This document shows positions 16,423 to 25,174 of a stretch of 64,000 nt of DNA, one piece after another. This stretch comes from Paenibacillus taichungensis (GTDB lineage: Bacteria; Bacillota; Bacilli; Paenibacillales; Paenibacillaceae). The stretch spans positions 1 through 64,000 of the forward strand of contig NZ_JABMCC010000106.1 of the NCBI RefSeq assembly GCF_013359905.1. Reading direction: 5' to 3'. The translations under genes were made by a program, and so were the position numbers. The stretch's first letter is position 1. Every line of letters starts with the position of its first letter. The notes beneath the pieces were generated by a model. It did not search any database and was not told the DNA's origin. It was given only the letters and a program-made list of their open reading frames with translations.

Positions 16423-18666
16423 TCAGGGACTCTTTCTGGTCACTTCTGAAGCAAGTGGATCCAAAGCAAGGAGGCGCAGATTATCCCCATAATGTGATGC
16501 TTCTTCTCCAAGCCCAAAACGCCGATCATTTCTCTCCTCCCCTGCTGCCACTTCTTCAGCCAGTTGTCTATAACGTTCGTATATCTTTACTCCAGCAGCA
16601 GCGGTCTGCCTCCCTCGTTCAGCATAACCTGCCGCCAGTTCCCTCCGTGATGCCTGTTCCATCCAATACAAGGCTTGGGACTGGCTGGACGCGTCAAAAC
16701 GATTTAGGGCCAGGCCATGTTCAAAATAGTTCCCAGCCGATTCTCCTCTACCCGATTGAGCGGCCAACCGCCCCAGCTCTCTGTAGAGTTGGGGTGAAAC
16801 AGGGGAACAGGACAAGCTCTGCACCAATATCGATTCAGCTTTTTTCGCTGGAAGCGTACGGGACAGGGAGATGGCGATATCCGGTCTGTAGGGGTTGAAC
16901 TTGTACGCCGCAGTAAGCAGCGCTTTACGCTCAGCATCTCCTGAATCTTTTGACATGGCTAGACGATATTGTTGTTCTGCCGCCACCTGTTGTCCAGCAA
17001 GCCAGACTGTGCCGCCAAGCCAAAACATGACGAACAGTCCGGTTAATATCCGTTGAGGCCACGGGCTTAACGGACGGAGAAAACGAGAACGCTTTTTGTC
17101 AGCCGCGGATTCCTGTAGAGTTGGCGACGAGAGGGCCCAGCCCCCCAGCCAAATGAATATCATCCAGAGGAAGGTGAAGCTCCAGTCAAAGTCCATTGCG
17201 CCATGGAGGCCAAAAATAATAACCGAAGGCAGCAGCTGAGGTGCTTGCCTCCACATCGTCCGCAGAGTGAAAAAGAACCATCCGGCGATGAGCAGCAACC
17301 CGATCACGCCTGTATCGAGAGCCAGATCGAGGAAGCCGTTGTGGACCTCGCCTCCGACATAAGGCGAGGATTGGATGGCGCGAAACATGTTGCGCCATGT
17401 CTCTCCCCCGTGGCCCAGCCATGCGGCCTCGGTCCAAAGCTTTAGGGCGTCCCGCCACATCTGAAGGCGGGACAGCCCTGTGCCGACACCAGCCGCCATG
17501 CGGTCGGCGGTGGAGGCCACGGCAACAGTGGCGGCGGTGATTCCCGCCAGCACTGTTGCCGTGAGGGCAGCGGCGCGCGCACGAGCGCCGCTGTGCCACA
17601 AACGGCACAGCAGCAGCGTGCCGAGCAGCGCAGCTGCCCATGCCCCGGCCAGTGCCAGCAGGCCGGGCACGGGTGCAGGCGCCAGCTGGGCAGCAGCCAG
17701 CTGGCGGTAGAGCCAGGCCGCGCACGCCAGTGGCGCGGCTGTGGCCAGCAGCAGCGGCACGCGGGCACCGCGCCGCTGCAAAGCGAAGGCGGCGACTGCG
17801 GCGCAGCCGGTCGCCAGCCAAGCGCCGCGCGACTCGCTCAGCAGGAGCGCGGCTTGCGCGGGCATGAGCGGCAGCACTGCCGCGATGAGCCGCCCGGCCG
17901 ACAACGTCCGGGCTATGGCGCGCGCGGCGGCAGCCAGCCGCTCCAATGCGTACATGCCAACAACGGCACCGTACGCATTGGGGTACTGCAGCAATCCGCC
18001 GAGCCGGGCTCCGGCGGAGCTGATCTCCGGGTCAGCGGTTCGCATGACCCCATAAGGCAGCGGCAGCACACCACACGCGGCAAGCACTCCGCTTAGCACA
18101 AGCAGGCCGCCTGCCATTTGCCAGCCCCAGGCAAACCATCGCGCTCCGTTCGCGCGTGCGGCCAACATAACCGTTAGCAATGCAAATATCGCCAGAAGGC
18201 TCCAGCGCAGCATCGCCTCCAAGCTTCCCTGTACACTGACAGTGCCCATCACTACATGCAGGCCAAACCAGACTGCTATCGCCAGGGGCCAAAGCATCCA
18301 GCGGAAGTGAGCATACTGCATAATCGCCTCATATAGTCGTTTGAGGTAATCCAACCACTGAGCAATCCCTAACTGCCCTCTCGTCTTCGGTGCATTAAAG
18401 CACATAATGAACAAAACAAACCAAATAAGTACACTTCCTGATGCCATGAGTACCATGGGATATACGTCCGTAGCATAAAACAATCCCCTACATAGACATC
18501 CTGCCAACAGTAAAGCCACTGCAATTAAACCTAAAACTGTCGTTAATGCCGTTTCTGATAATCCGGAAAATACAATTTCCTGATTTCCTCCGTCCACCTT
18601 GTCCAGCCTATCTGTATCACTAATCTTGCTCCGATTAGTCTTCTTATCTGATCTCGCCTCCTTCAT
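16423..18666 (-). CDS. O-antigen ligase-like membrane protein with TPR-type C-terminus
   Basis: A 747-residue protein of the Wzy/WaaL-like (O-antigen ligase) superfamily. It has about a dozen membrane helices across residues 30-540 and a large loop containing GHGGETWRNMF with VGGEVHNGFLDLALDTGVIGLL; the VHNxxLDxxxxxGxxG pattern is the family signature. The last 200 residues are helical and look like tetratricopeptide units (KFNPYRPDIAISLSRTLP and following). It probably polymerises or attaches an envelope glycan or teichoic-type polymer. The middle (about 17.45-18.05 kb) is far more GC-rich and Ala-rich than any neighbour. Monocistronic. ATG 18666 follows a GGAGG-containing leader. Confidence 0.8.
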   Translation of the reverse strand: MKEARSDKKTNRSKISDTDRLDKVDGGNQEIVFSGLSETALTTVLGLIAVALLLAGCLCRGLFYATDVYPMVLMASGSVLIWFVLFIMCFNAPKTRGQLGIAQWLDYLKRLYEAIMQYAHFRWMLWPLAIAVWFGLHVVMGTVSVQGSLEAMLRWSLLAIFALLTVMLAARANGARWFAWGWQMAGGLLVLSGVLAACGVLPLPYGVMRTADPEISSAGARLGGLLQYPNAYGAVVGMYALERLAAAARAIARTLSAGRLIAAVLPLMPAQAALLLSESRGAWLATGCAAVAAFALQRRGARVPLLLATAAPLACAAWLYRQLAAAQLAPAPVPGLLALAGAWAAALLGTLLLCRLWHSGARARAAALTATVLAGITAATVAVASTADRMAAGVGTGLSRLQMWRDALKLWTEAAWLGHGGETWRNMFRAIQSSPYVGGEVHNGFLDLALDTGVIGLLLIAGWFFFTLRTMWRQAPQLLPSVIIFGLHGAMDFDWSFTFLWMIFIWLGGWALSSPTLQESAADKKRSRFLRPLSPWPQRILTGLFVMFWLGGTVWLAGQQVAAEQQYRLAMSKDSGDAERKALLTAAYKFNPYRPDIAISLSRTLPAKKAESILVQSLSCSPVSPQLYRELGRLAAQSGRGESAGNYFEHGLALNRFDASSQSQALYWMEQASRRELAAGYAERGRQTAAAGVKIYERYRQLAEEVAAGEERNDRRFGLGEEASHYGDNLRLLALDPLASEVTRKSP

Positions 18667-18718
18667 GCGCCTCCCTCCTTTCTCCCGTCTCCGTATTCTT
18701 CTTAATTAATTTCAAACC

Positions 18719-18756
18719 AAAAAAGGCAGAAGCTCCCAATAGGGTCTTCTGCCTGA
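18719..18756 (-). terminator. Intrinsic terminator downstream of the methyltransferase gene
   Basis: AGGCAGAAG pairs with CTTCTGCCT around an inner CCCTATTGGG, followed by TTTTTT on the minus strand. It lies about 180 nt past the stop at 18935. The remaining 18757-18934 stretch shows no gene. Confidence 0.8.
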
Positions 18757-18934
18757 TTTCATGCCTTTGGCACATTATATATATTTTCACGGGACCCTCT
18801 TACCAGTATGTCCCGTCAACGGCGATGACAGACGATCTGTATCGTCTCAAAGGATCAAATAACTCAATCATGTATCTATCCTTTTTACCTTCTGCCGTCA
18901 CACATCATGCTTCACTCTTCATTATCCCGTACAT

Positions 18935-20299
18935 TCAACAGTGATCACAGTGGCTGGCATCTTGGGAGACACCTTTGATCGATTCCTCATTTGAATTCTC
19001 TTGGCTCGCATCTGCCCCATGGTTCGGCGCAGCTTCTTTCAGCTTGCCGTCACCTGGAAGCAAGTCCGCACATGCCCGCTCCAAATAAGGATCTGCGTGA
19101 ATGAAATCACGGAATGCAGTATATTCTTTCCACATGTCAGCAGTCTGTCCAGCCTGGCCTCGTACGGCACGGATTAATATATTTTTCGGCGTATGCTCCA
19201 TGTCGATAAATTCGAGCAACTGCGTTTTGTATCCCATCAGATCGAGCAGCTTGGCCCGAATGGCATCCGTTGCCAAAGCGGAGAAGCGTTCCTTCAGAAT
19301 ACCGTGTGACAACAACGGGTTCATCACGTTGGATTCAATCTGGTCAAATAGTTCGTGCTGACAGCAGGGTACAGATAGAATAACGGAAGCGCCCCAACGA
19401 ACAGCTTTCTCCAAAGCAGCATCGGTTGCTGTATCACAGGCATGCAGCGTTACGACCATATCCACCTCATTGAGCTCGTCGTAGTCAGCGATGTCCCCAA
19501 CGAGGAACTTCAGATCACCGTAATGCAATTTGTTTGCCAGATCATTACAGTGTTCAATAACATCGGCTTTTAAGTCGAGTCCAATAATTTTGAGCGATCT
19601 GCGCTGTTGTACGGACAAATAGTGATATAAAGCAAAGGTGAGATAAGACTTTCCGCAACCAAAATCAACAATGGTCAATGGACGGCCCTCCGGCAGATGC
19701 GGGATGACATCCTGTACCATTTCGAGGAAACGGTTGATCTGTCTGAACTTGTCGTACTTACGAGCCAAAACGCGGCCTTCCTCGCTCATAATCCCCAGCT
19801 CGACTAGGAACGAAACGGGAACTCCATCTTCCAGCACATATTGCTTTTTGCGATTATGCGAGAGGTCCACCGCAGTTTTGGAAGCCGACTTGGTCAGGAT
19901 GGACACTTTATATTTTTTGCTGATCAAAATTTGATAGTCTGCGTCTGTAGTACAGAGCAGTCCTTGACGAAACGTCTCTTCGCATAGCAAAGTCATGCGC
20001 TCTGCCGCTTCATCCGGAGTCAAATTCTCATGCAGCACTTTGTTGGTATAATGAAATGCGAATTGATAATGAAGCTGATTCTTGAGCGTTACCGGCTTGA
20101 CTTGCACTTTCGTATACGAGACATTGTCCCGTCTGCGCAGCTGGCTCCAGGTCGCTGTAATCAGCGAATTCTGTTCAAAGATGTCTTGTATAAGCTTTCG
20201 CAATGAATCCACGGGGGTACATCTCACTTTCGGTTTGGTTTGGTCAACCGTTACCATAACACAATTCCGTTCCCTCTCCAAGTAAACGGGCCTATTCAT
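18935..20299 (-). CDS. SAM-dependent methyltransferase (Methyltransf_32-like)
   Basis: A 454-residue protein. A helical N-terminal 200 residues precede a Rossmann methyltransferase core whose motif I is LTIVDFGCGKSYLTFALYHY (about residues 208-227). The acidic end of strand 2 is in KIIGLDLKAD, motif III follows in FLVGDIADY, and a catalytic-like loop reads VTLHACDTATDAAL. LHACD with SVPCCQHE resembles TRM13/Methyltransf_32 enzymes that modify RNA, so an RNA substrate is plausible but unproven. The tail ends in HCDHC, a possible metal-binding CxxC. ATG 20299 is only 4 nt after the DUF6483 stop, suggesting coupling; ATG 20257 is an alternative. Confidence 0.8.
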   Translation of the reverse strand: MNRPVYLERERNCVMVTVDQTKPKVRCTPVDSLRKLIQDIFEQNSLITATWSQLRRRDNVSYTKVQVKPVTLKNQLHYQFAFHYTNKVLHENLTPDEAAERMTLLCEETFRQGLLCTTDADYQILISKKYKVSILTKSASKTAVDLSHNRKKQYVLEDGVPVSFLVELGIMSEEGRVLARKYDKFRQINRFLEMVQDVIPHLPEGRPLTIVDFGCGKSYLTFALYHYLSVQQRRSLKIIGLDLKADVIEHCNDLANKLHYGDLKFLVGDIADYDELNEVDMVVTLHACDTATDAALEKAVRWGASVILSVPCCQHELFDQIESNVMNPLLSHGILKERFSALATDAIRAKLLDLMGYKTQLLEFIDMEHTPKNILIRAVRGQAGQTADMWKEYTAFRDFIHADPYLERACADLLPGDGKLKEAAPNHGADASQENSNEESIKGVSQDASHCDHC

Positions 20300-20303
20300 C
20301 GGT

Positions 20304-20993
20304 TTAACGGTTCAGCTCGGCAAGCCCCTCTTCCACTTCTTCACGAGGCAAGCCACCTTGTAGCAATTGCTCATCTTCCAGTTGTCTTAACCTTTCATAG
20401 AAAGCCTGTACCTCACCCCGATACTGAATGGGATGGCTGTCTTCTACCTGCAGCAGTCTGTACCAGCTATTCTCAGCCTGATCATAACGCCCCTGCTGTT
20501 CACGATACAGGGCAAGCTGCTTTTCCGTTCGTGCCGGAAGTTCGTATTGTTTCGTCTGCTCCAATATTCCCTCCACACGATCTGGTGCATCCAGCAGCTT
20601 CGGATTAGCCCCATTATTCAGTGCGTACAGGTAAAAATGAAGTGCTCTCATCAGACGAATAAGTGCTTCATTCTCCGACTCCATTTTTTCCTGATCATCT
20701 ATGCCCTCTACTTTGGCCTTTTCATTATAAATGTACGCCTCTTCTTCAATTAGCCTGGCGGCTTGTTGCAGATTGTCCACTTCAATGACGCCGCGAAAAC
20801 GGAACATTTCAATGACATCTTCGGCCGGCAGTGAGTTCAGCAGAGATAAATTCAGTCCAAACTGCCTACGCAGTAGCTCGTCCAGCTCGGACAGAGCCTC
20901 CGTGTGTTTTCGCTGTTGTTTAAGTGTAAATACTTTGCCGATCGCTTCTGTCATTTCCTCCATCATGCGGAGCAGATAATCTTTCCTGAACAT
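20304..20993 (-). CDS. DUF6483 family protein
   Basis: A 229-residue all-helical soluble protein starting MFRKDYLLRMMEEMTEAIGKVFTLK, which I associate with the DUF6483 family. Later helices include QQRKHTEALSELDELLRRQFGL and a C-terminal part with TPR-like spacing (YREQQGRYDQAENSWYRLLQ). I chose ATG 20993, with GAGGGGG upstream, rather than an unsupported upstream start at 21044. It is the first gene of a pair with the methyltransferase. Function unknown. Confidence 0.75.
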   Translation of the reverse strand: MFRKDYLLRMMEEMTEAIGKVFTLKQQRKHTEALSELDELLRRQFGLNLSLLNSLPAEDVIEMFRFRGVIEVDNLQQAARLIEEEAYIYNEKAKVEGIDDQEKMESENEALIRLMRALHFYLYALNNGANPKLLDAPDRVEGILEQTKQYELPARTEKQLALYREQQGRYDQAENSWYRLLQVEDSHPIQYRGEVQAFYERLRQLEDEQLLQGGLPREEVEEGLAELNR

Positions 20994-21131
20994 GCTATGT
21001 GCCCCCTCATCGTTCGATCGTGTACATTCCAGTTTCACTTGCAAGATCCATTCTCATCATTTTAATTCATGCCATGACAAAAAGCCAAAACATGGTCTAT
21101 AGCTCGCCCTATGCTCTGGCCCTAAACAACT

Positions 21132-21172
21132 AAAACCCCTGCCGTTCTTGAGCGAAACGGTGCAGGGGTTTA
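21132..21172 (-). terminator. Intrinsic terminator after the alpha/beta hydrolase gene
   Basis: AAACCCCTGC pairs with GCAGGGGTTT with an inner CCGTT/AACGG stem, then TTAG on the minus strand. It starts about 60 nt past the stop at 21235. Confidence 0.7.
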
Positions 21173-21234
21173 GCAAGGTATCGACGCTCCGCCAAGGAGG
21201 CGAAATCATCGGATACTCTATTCATGTACCATTA

Positions 21235-22026
21235 TTATTTCGATAATCCCGTCAAAAATTGTTTAATGACCTGAATTAATTCTTCCGGAGCTTCATACAT
21301 GCTCATATGTCCTGCTCCAGGAATCACGGCTTGTGTAATATGTGGCTTGTCACTTGTGAATGTTCGTTCCGGCGGAATGACAGCATCCTTCTGACCAGCA
21401 ACCAACAGGACAGGAAGCGGTGTAGCTGATAATACATCACGGCGGTCCGGCCGTTCACGCATAGCCAGTGCAGCTCCAGTTGCCCCTTGCGGCGCTGTCT
21501 GGTAACCAATTTCCTTCACACGTGTCACTTGTGACGATAGCGATTCAACATGTTCTGGTGCAAACAAACCGGGAACCAGCCCATCTACAAAGTGAACAAT
21601 GCCTTCCGTCTGAATGGTGGATACTGCACGAAGGCGTTTTTCTTTGCCTTCTTCACTATCCGGATAGGCTGTGGAATGAATCAAGCCGAAGGCATTCAAT
21701 CGTTCTGGGTGGCGCTGTGCGATAGAAAGTGCGATATATCCGCCCATGGAGTGACCGAGCAGAAAAGCCTTGTCCACCTTTAGCTCATCCATTAATTGCA
21801 ATACGTCATTGCCCATCTGATCAATGGTATAACTACCTACTGGTGCGTCCGTTTTACCGTGTCCACGCAGATCGGGTACGATGCAACGATAGCTGCGTGC
21901 AAGCTCAGGCACTATTTCATCCCAGTAGGATGAACTGCCGCAGTATCCGTGGAGCAAAATGAGTGCTTCTCCCTTACCCTGTTCGGCATAACAAATCGTC
22001 GTTCCGTCACACATCACTTTTTCCAT
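21235..22026 (-). CDS. Alpha/beta-fold hydrolase
   Basis: A 263-residue single-domain hydrolase. The oxyanion motif LILLHGYCGSSSYWD is near residue 23, the nucleophile elbow is GHSMGG (Ser about residue 93), the acid is probably the Asp of GQKDAVIPP, and the His is in GAGHMSMYE. Substrate cannot be told from sequence. Although sigma-B genes occur elsewhere in this window, its sequence is not close to RsbQ, the hydrolase partner of RsbP. Monocistronic; GAGGG lies 6 nt before ATG 22026. Confidence 0.9.
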   Translation of the reverse strand: MEKVMCDGTTICYAEQGKGEALILLHGYCGSSSYWDEIVPELARSYRCIVPDLRGHGKTDAPVGSYTIDQMGNDVLQLMDELKVDKAFLLGHSMGGYIALSIAQRHPERLNAFGLIHSTAYPDSEEGKEKRLRAVSTIQTEGIVHFVDGLVPGLFAPEHVESLSSQVTRVKEIGYQTAPQGATGAALAMRERPDRRDVLSATPLPVLLVAGQKDAVIPPERTFTSDKPHITQAVIPGAGHMSMYEAPEELIQVIKQFLTGLSK

Positions 22027-22102
22027 ATAAATCCCTCTCTCTGCGCGAATTAAATTAATTCAAGTTGTATATTATTAAGCCTGCATATCATTAATGAAAC
22101 GT

Positions 22103-22645
22103 TTATCTGTATTTCACTGCTTCAGCGACCGCCTCCGCAATCGATCTGGACATGCCCATAACGAAATGAAGCGAGGTCATCTGTAGAATGGAATAAGGTC
22201 TCGGTCCATTAGCATTCACTACAGCAGCCACGCTGTAATGACCAACTGGCGGCAGCTTGCCTCCAACCGATTTTGCCGGAATAAGTGGATGTTCCGCAAG
22301 ATAGTATGTACCTGTTGCCTGTTTTGGACCCAGACAAGCATCTATGGCGATGATGGCATGATGTGACGGGACACGCGCCAGCATCTTCTCCAGCGTATCC
22401 GCATCACAAGGAGAAGCCAGCGTCCCTATAACATGATTCACTCCATACTCCTCCAGTAGACTGCCTGTCAGTGGGCCCAGAGCATCTCCGGTGGAACGGT
22501 CCGTCCCGATACAGACAAAGGTGATTTCATCCGGTGAATGAAGCTTATAGATGTGCTTAAAAAACAATACCAAGTCTTCTCCCTGCACATTTTGGCGGGC
22601 TTCCCTACTTTGATGCCTAACCAATTCCCGCTTATATACTCCCAA
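22103..22645 (-). CDS. yyaC: Spore protease YyaC family protein
   Basis: A 180-residue protein of the YyaC family, related in fold to the germination protease GPR and [NiFe]-hydrogenase maturation peptidases. Family features are VCIGTDRSTGDALGPLTG (about residues 44-61), IGTLASPCDADTL, and AIIAIDACLGP with the conserved Asp. The C-terminal GPRPYSILQMTSLHFVMGMS is also typical. I chose TTG 22645 because AAAGGAGG stands 7 nt upstream; ATG 22666 would place that site inside the coding region. Found in endospore formers, so it supports a sporulating host. Confidence 0.9.
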   Translation of the reverse strand: MGVYKRELVRHQSREARQNVQGEDLVLFFKHIYKLHSPDEITFVCIGTDRSTGDALGPLTGSLLEEYGVNHVIGTLASPCDADTLEKMLARVPSHHAIIAIDACLGPKQATGTYYLAEHPLIPAKSVGGKLPPVGHYSVAAVVNANGPRPYSILQMTSLHFVMGMSRSIAEAVAEAVKYR

Positions 22646-22804
22646 TCTCTTACCTCCTTTACACATGTACTTCCTACCTAAGACTCTATTGTTATATTCC
22701 TCATTTTACCCGATGCTTGATTTCGCCGCAAAAGCATTGGCCTGGGCCTGTCCAATCATGATACAATGACAACAGTTTCCGATACGGAAGGGATGGACAT
22801 AACG

Positions 22805-23029
22805 ATGGATTTAACGCAAGCAAGCGCAGCCAACATGGAATATATGATTGAAGCGATCAAAACGAAGCTGCGGATGGCCAGTGGAGCTGCCATGCAAGCT
22901 TCGGCTTTCCCACTTGAGAAGTATGAAGATTTGTTTGACCTGTATGAGATGGTCCTGAGCAAGGAACATCTGAGTATCTCTGAAGTGGAAGCTGTCGCTT
23001 CCGAACTGGGTAATCTCCGCAAATCCTAG
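22805..23029 (+). CDS. DUF1128 family protein (YfkK-like)
   Basis: A 74-residue soluble helical protein: EYMIEAIKTKLRMASGAAMQASAF, then EKYEDLFDLYEMVLSKEHLSIS, ending EAVASELGNLRKS. This matches DUF1128/YfkK in length and pattern. I chose ATG 22805 (MDLTQ) by the usual family start; in-frame ATGs at 22766 and 22793 are possible and the ribosome binding site is not decisive. Divergent from yyaC. Function unknown. Confidence 0.8.
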   Translation: MDLTQASAANMEYMIEAIKTKLRMASGAAMQASAFPLEKYEDLFDLYEMVLSKEHLSISEVEAVASELGNLRKS

Positions 23030-23048
23030 GGCGGCATTGCCCATGGAA

Positions 23049-23098
23049 AAGAGGACCTGTTCTCCACATCACAGTGGGAACAGGTCCTCTTATTTTTG
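23049..23098. terminator. Bidirectional terminator between DUF1128 and pirin genes
   Basis: AAGAGGACCTGTTC pairs perfectly with GAACAGGTCCTCTT, with an inner CCAC/GTGG, flanked by T and A runs, between two convergent genes. Confidence 0.92.
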
Positions 23099-23106
23099 TT
23101 TTTTCG

Positions 23107-23832
23107 TTAAGGCAAATCCACCAATACAAATTCAGCAGTCTCGCTGCCTGTACCTGTAATTTGCAGATCACAGCTTTTGCGGATTCGTGCAGCATCACCC
23201 GGCTTGAGATTGAAGTTGCCATCCGAACATACAATCTCGATATGACCACTAATAAGGAAGAGATGTGTACGCCTATCTTCATGTTGAGGGTACATTAATT
23301 TTTGACCAGATTCCAGATGGGATAGATAGCAAGTCACATCCTGTGAAATAGGCAATGCTCCCTCTGCTCCTTCTCCCCCTTGCCCTGATACAATCGGACA
23401 AAGACGGTTCAGATGCTCCTGAGCCTCTACACGACGATTAGTATACGAGGGCTTCAACATGCGCTGGGATGGCAGGAACCACATCTGTAGAAAGCGTACA
23501 GGTTCATCCTCTGACGGGTTAGTCTCTGAATGCTCTACGCCAGTACCCGCACTCATGACCTGAACCGTTCCCGGTTCCAACAATTGCTCCGTTCCCATGC
23601 TATCCGTATGTTTCAACGTACCTGATATGACATAACTAACAATCTCCAAGTCATGATGTGGATGTCGCTTAAAGCCTTCTTGCGGCATCAGTGTGTTGTC
23701 ATTATGAGCCAGAAGACAACCAAAATGGGCATTGCTTGGATCATCATAGTCCGCAAAGGAAAAGCTGAATTCACTGTGTATCCAACCTCGATCCGACGTG
23801 TGCCTTTCTTCCGATGTCACTACTTTAATCAT
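23107..23832 (-). CDS. Pirin family protein (YhhW-like bicupin)
   Basis: A roughly 241-residue bicupin. The N-terminal cupin holds the metal site of pirins in GFKRHPHHDLEIVSYVISG (two His plus a Glu nearby) and HSETNPS further on. The N-terminal segment RHTSDRGWIHSEFSFSFADYDDP is the family opening. The C-terminal cupin lacks these ligands. Some members are quercetin dioxygenases in vitro; the physiological role is open. I chose ATG 23832, since GGAGG is 9 nt upstream, rather than ATG 23838, 3 nt from the same site. Monocistronic. Confidence 0.88.
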   Translation of the reverse strand: MIKVVTSEERHTSDRGWIHSEFSFSFADYDDPSNAHFGCLLAHNDNTLMPQEGFKRHPHHDLEIVSYVISGTLKHTDSMGTEQLLEPGTVQVMSAGTGVEHSETNPSEDEPVRFLQMWFLPSQRMLKPSYTNRRVEAQEHLNRLCPIVSGQGGEGAEGALPISQDVTCYLSHLESGQKLMYPQHEDRRTHLFLISGHIEIVCSDGNFNLKPGDAARIRKSCDLQITGTGSETAEFVLVDLP

Positions 23833-23975
23833 GTTCATCCACCTCCAAGAGTTTAGAGCTGCCGCACTATCGCAGCAGTTCTTGCGTGTATATTTAGAAT
23901 TCTATAGATCAATACCAGTTGGTATGTCATCTTTACCCGTGGTCCGGGAATTCTAATCACGCCCCTTGCATATGG

Positions 23976-24995
23976 TTATACGCTCTCTTCAGGTGAGTGA
24001 AGCTTGAATTCGATCTCTGCCCGCCCTACGACTTTACCGGCGTCGTTCCGAATGTCAGGTGGATATACTTCTGCCAGTCGTTCAATGGTTTTCCGATTGC
24101 TATATCCAATCTGCTCCAGAATGGATTGGGCAATATAGGCCCATTCTTCTTCCGAACCGTCAAGCACTTTGAACGTAATTCCGAGGCGTTCCTTTTTCAG
24201 GGCAAAACCAAACACACCCTTGAAGCCACCTTTGGCTACAATATTGCTATCTTCAAGCAGCACGGAATCCACTCGCTGCGTTCCTCCTACCATTAACGGA
24301 TATTCGTTCATGGCTCCAGTAATGGTCTCTACCGCCGAACGTGTAGATGGGTCCTCGATCAGATCCGGGCAAGCCAGCTTCAGATATGCGTTCGACAATG
24401 CCGATAACGGCAACGAAAATACCGGAAAGCCGCAGCCATCCGTCCCAAGTTTAATCTCTTTCTGTTCAATCCCTGCCATATAGGCCATGGTCTCGAGAAT
24501 TTCACGCTGTACCGGATGTTCTGGCTCTGCATAACTTCCCAAATCGGCCTGTTTCATCTGAGTGTATGCGAGAATGCCCAGATGTTTACCGGAGCAGTTG
24601 TGTAGAATACGACGTTTCTCTCCTTGGGCGCGCAGCCATTGATTTCGGCTTTCTTCATTGAGGGGATAACTCGGTGCGCAAATCAAGCACTCCTCCCCCA
24701 ATCCTATTTTGCTTTCTATCTGCTCCAGCACCTGAATATGCATCGGTTCCGAACGGTGCGAGGAAGACATGATGGCAATCTCCTGAGCTGTCAGACCATA
24801 ATGCCCGGCAATACCAGCACGAATTCCCGGAATAGCCTGAAAAGGCTTGGCGGACGAACGGGTAAACGATCTAAAATGAGGATCGCCGGCTGAATATACA
24901 ACATTGCCGTTCTCATCCGTAATGCTTATGTGTCCGTAATGGGCGCATTCCATAACGCCCGCACGGTATTCTTTAATTAACAGGGCACTCTCCAT
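23976..24995 (-). CDS. Asparaginase (type II-like, PF06089 family)
   Basis: A 339-residue protein of the asparaginase family unrelated to AnsA/AnsB of enteric bacteria. Recognisable family segments are SFTRSSAKPFQAIPG (about residues 43-57), IAIMSSSHRSEPMH, ILHNCSGKHLGILA and GTDGCGFPVFSLPLS. The Thr, Ser/Lys and Asp residues in these stretches are the likely active site. It would release ammonia and aspartate from asparagine. I chose ATG 24995 with AAAGGAG 11 nt upstream; an in-frame start at 25043 adds 16 residues outside the family. Monocistronic. Confidence 0.88.
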   Translation of the reverse strand: MESALLIKEYRAGVMECAHYGHISITDENGNVVYSAGDPHFRSFTRSSAKPFQAIPGIRAGIAGHYGLTAQEIAIMSSSHRSEPMHIQVLEQIESKIGLGEECLICAPSYPLNEESRNQWLRAQGEKRRILHNCSGKHLGILAYTQMKQADLGSYAEPEHPVQREILETMAYMAGIEQKEIKLGTDGCGFPVFSLPLSALSNAYLKLACPDLIEDPSTRSAVETITGAMNEYPLMVGGTQRVDSVLLEDSNIVAKGGFKGVFGFALKKERLGITFKVLDGSEEEWAYIAQSILEQIGYSNRKTIERLAEVYPPDIRNDAGKVVGRAEIEFKLHSPEESV

Positions 24996-25095
24996 GCGAG
25001 TTCTCTCCTTTATACTCCCGAATTCATCTCTGCTTTGCGTCACGACGCCGCATGGGATATCTTAAATAGTATAGTACAAAAGCGACGTTTTTACA

Positions 25096-25121
25096 GTTTT
25101 TTCGACAGACATTTCGGGTAA
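25096..25121 (+). promoter_or_regulatory. Candidate sigma-B promoter of the PAP2 gene
   Basis: GTTTTT (25096-25101), 14 nt, GGGTAA (25116-25121), compared with the sigma-B consensus GTTTAA-N13/15-GGGTAT. It lies about 55 nt before the start codon. Confidence 0.65.
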
Positions 25122-25174
25122 TCCTTTATCAATCTTTATCTACCTACTACCCTCACTGAAGGAGATACTCATAT

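Noticed and set aside
17186..17821. A 211-codon minus-strand frame and several plus-strand frames of 75-167 codons in the GC-rich zone.
   Set aside because: They are out-of-frame shadows created by high GC within the O-antigen-ligase-like gene; no ribosome binding sites and Arg/Pro/Ala-biased composition.
21235..22026. Reading the alpha/beta hydrolase as RsbQ, given the sigma-B system.
   Set aside because: Its sequence is a generic hydrolase, it is not next to an RsbP-type gene, and the phosphatase here has a receiver rather than a PAS domain.
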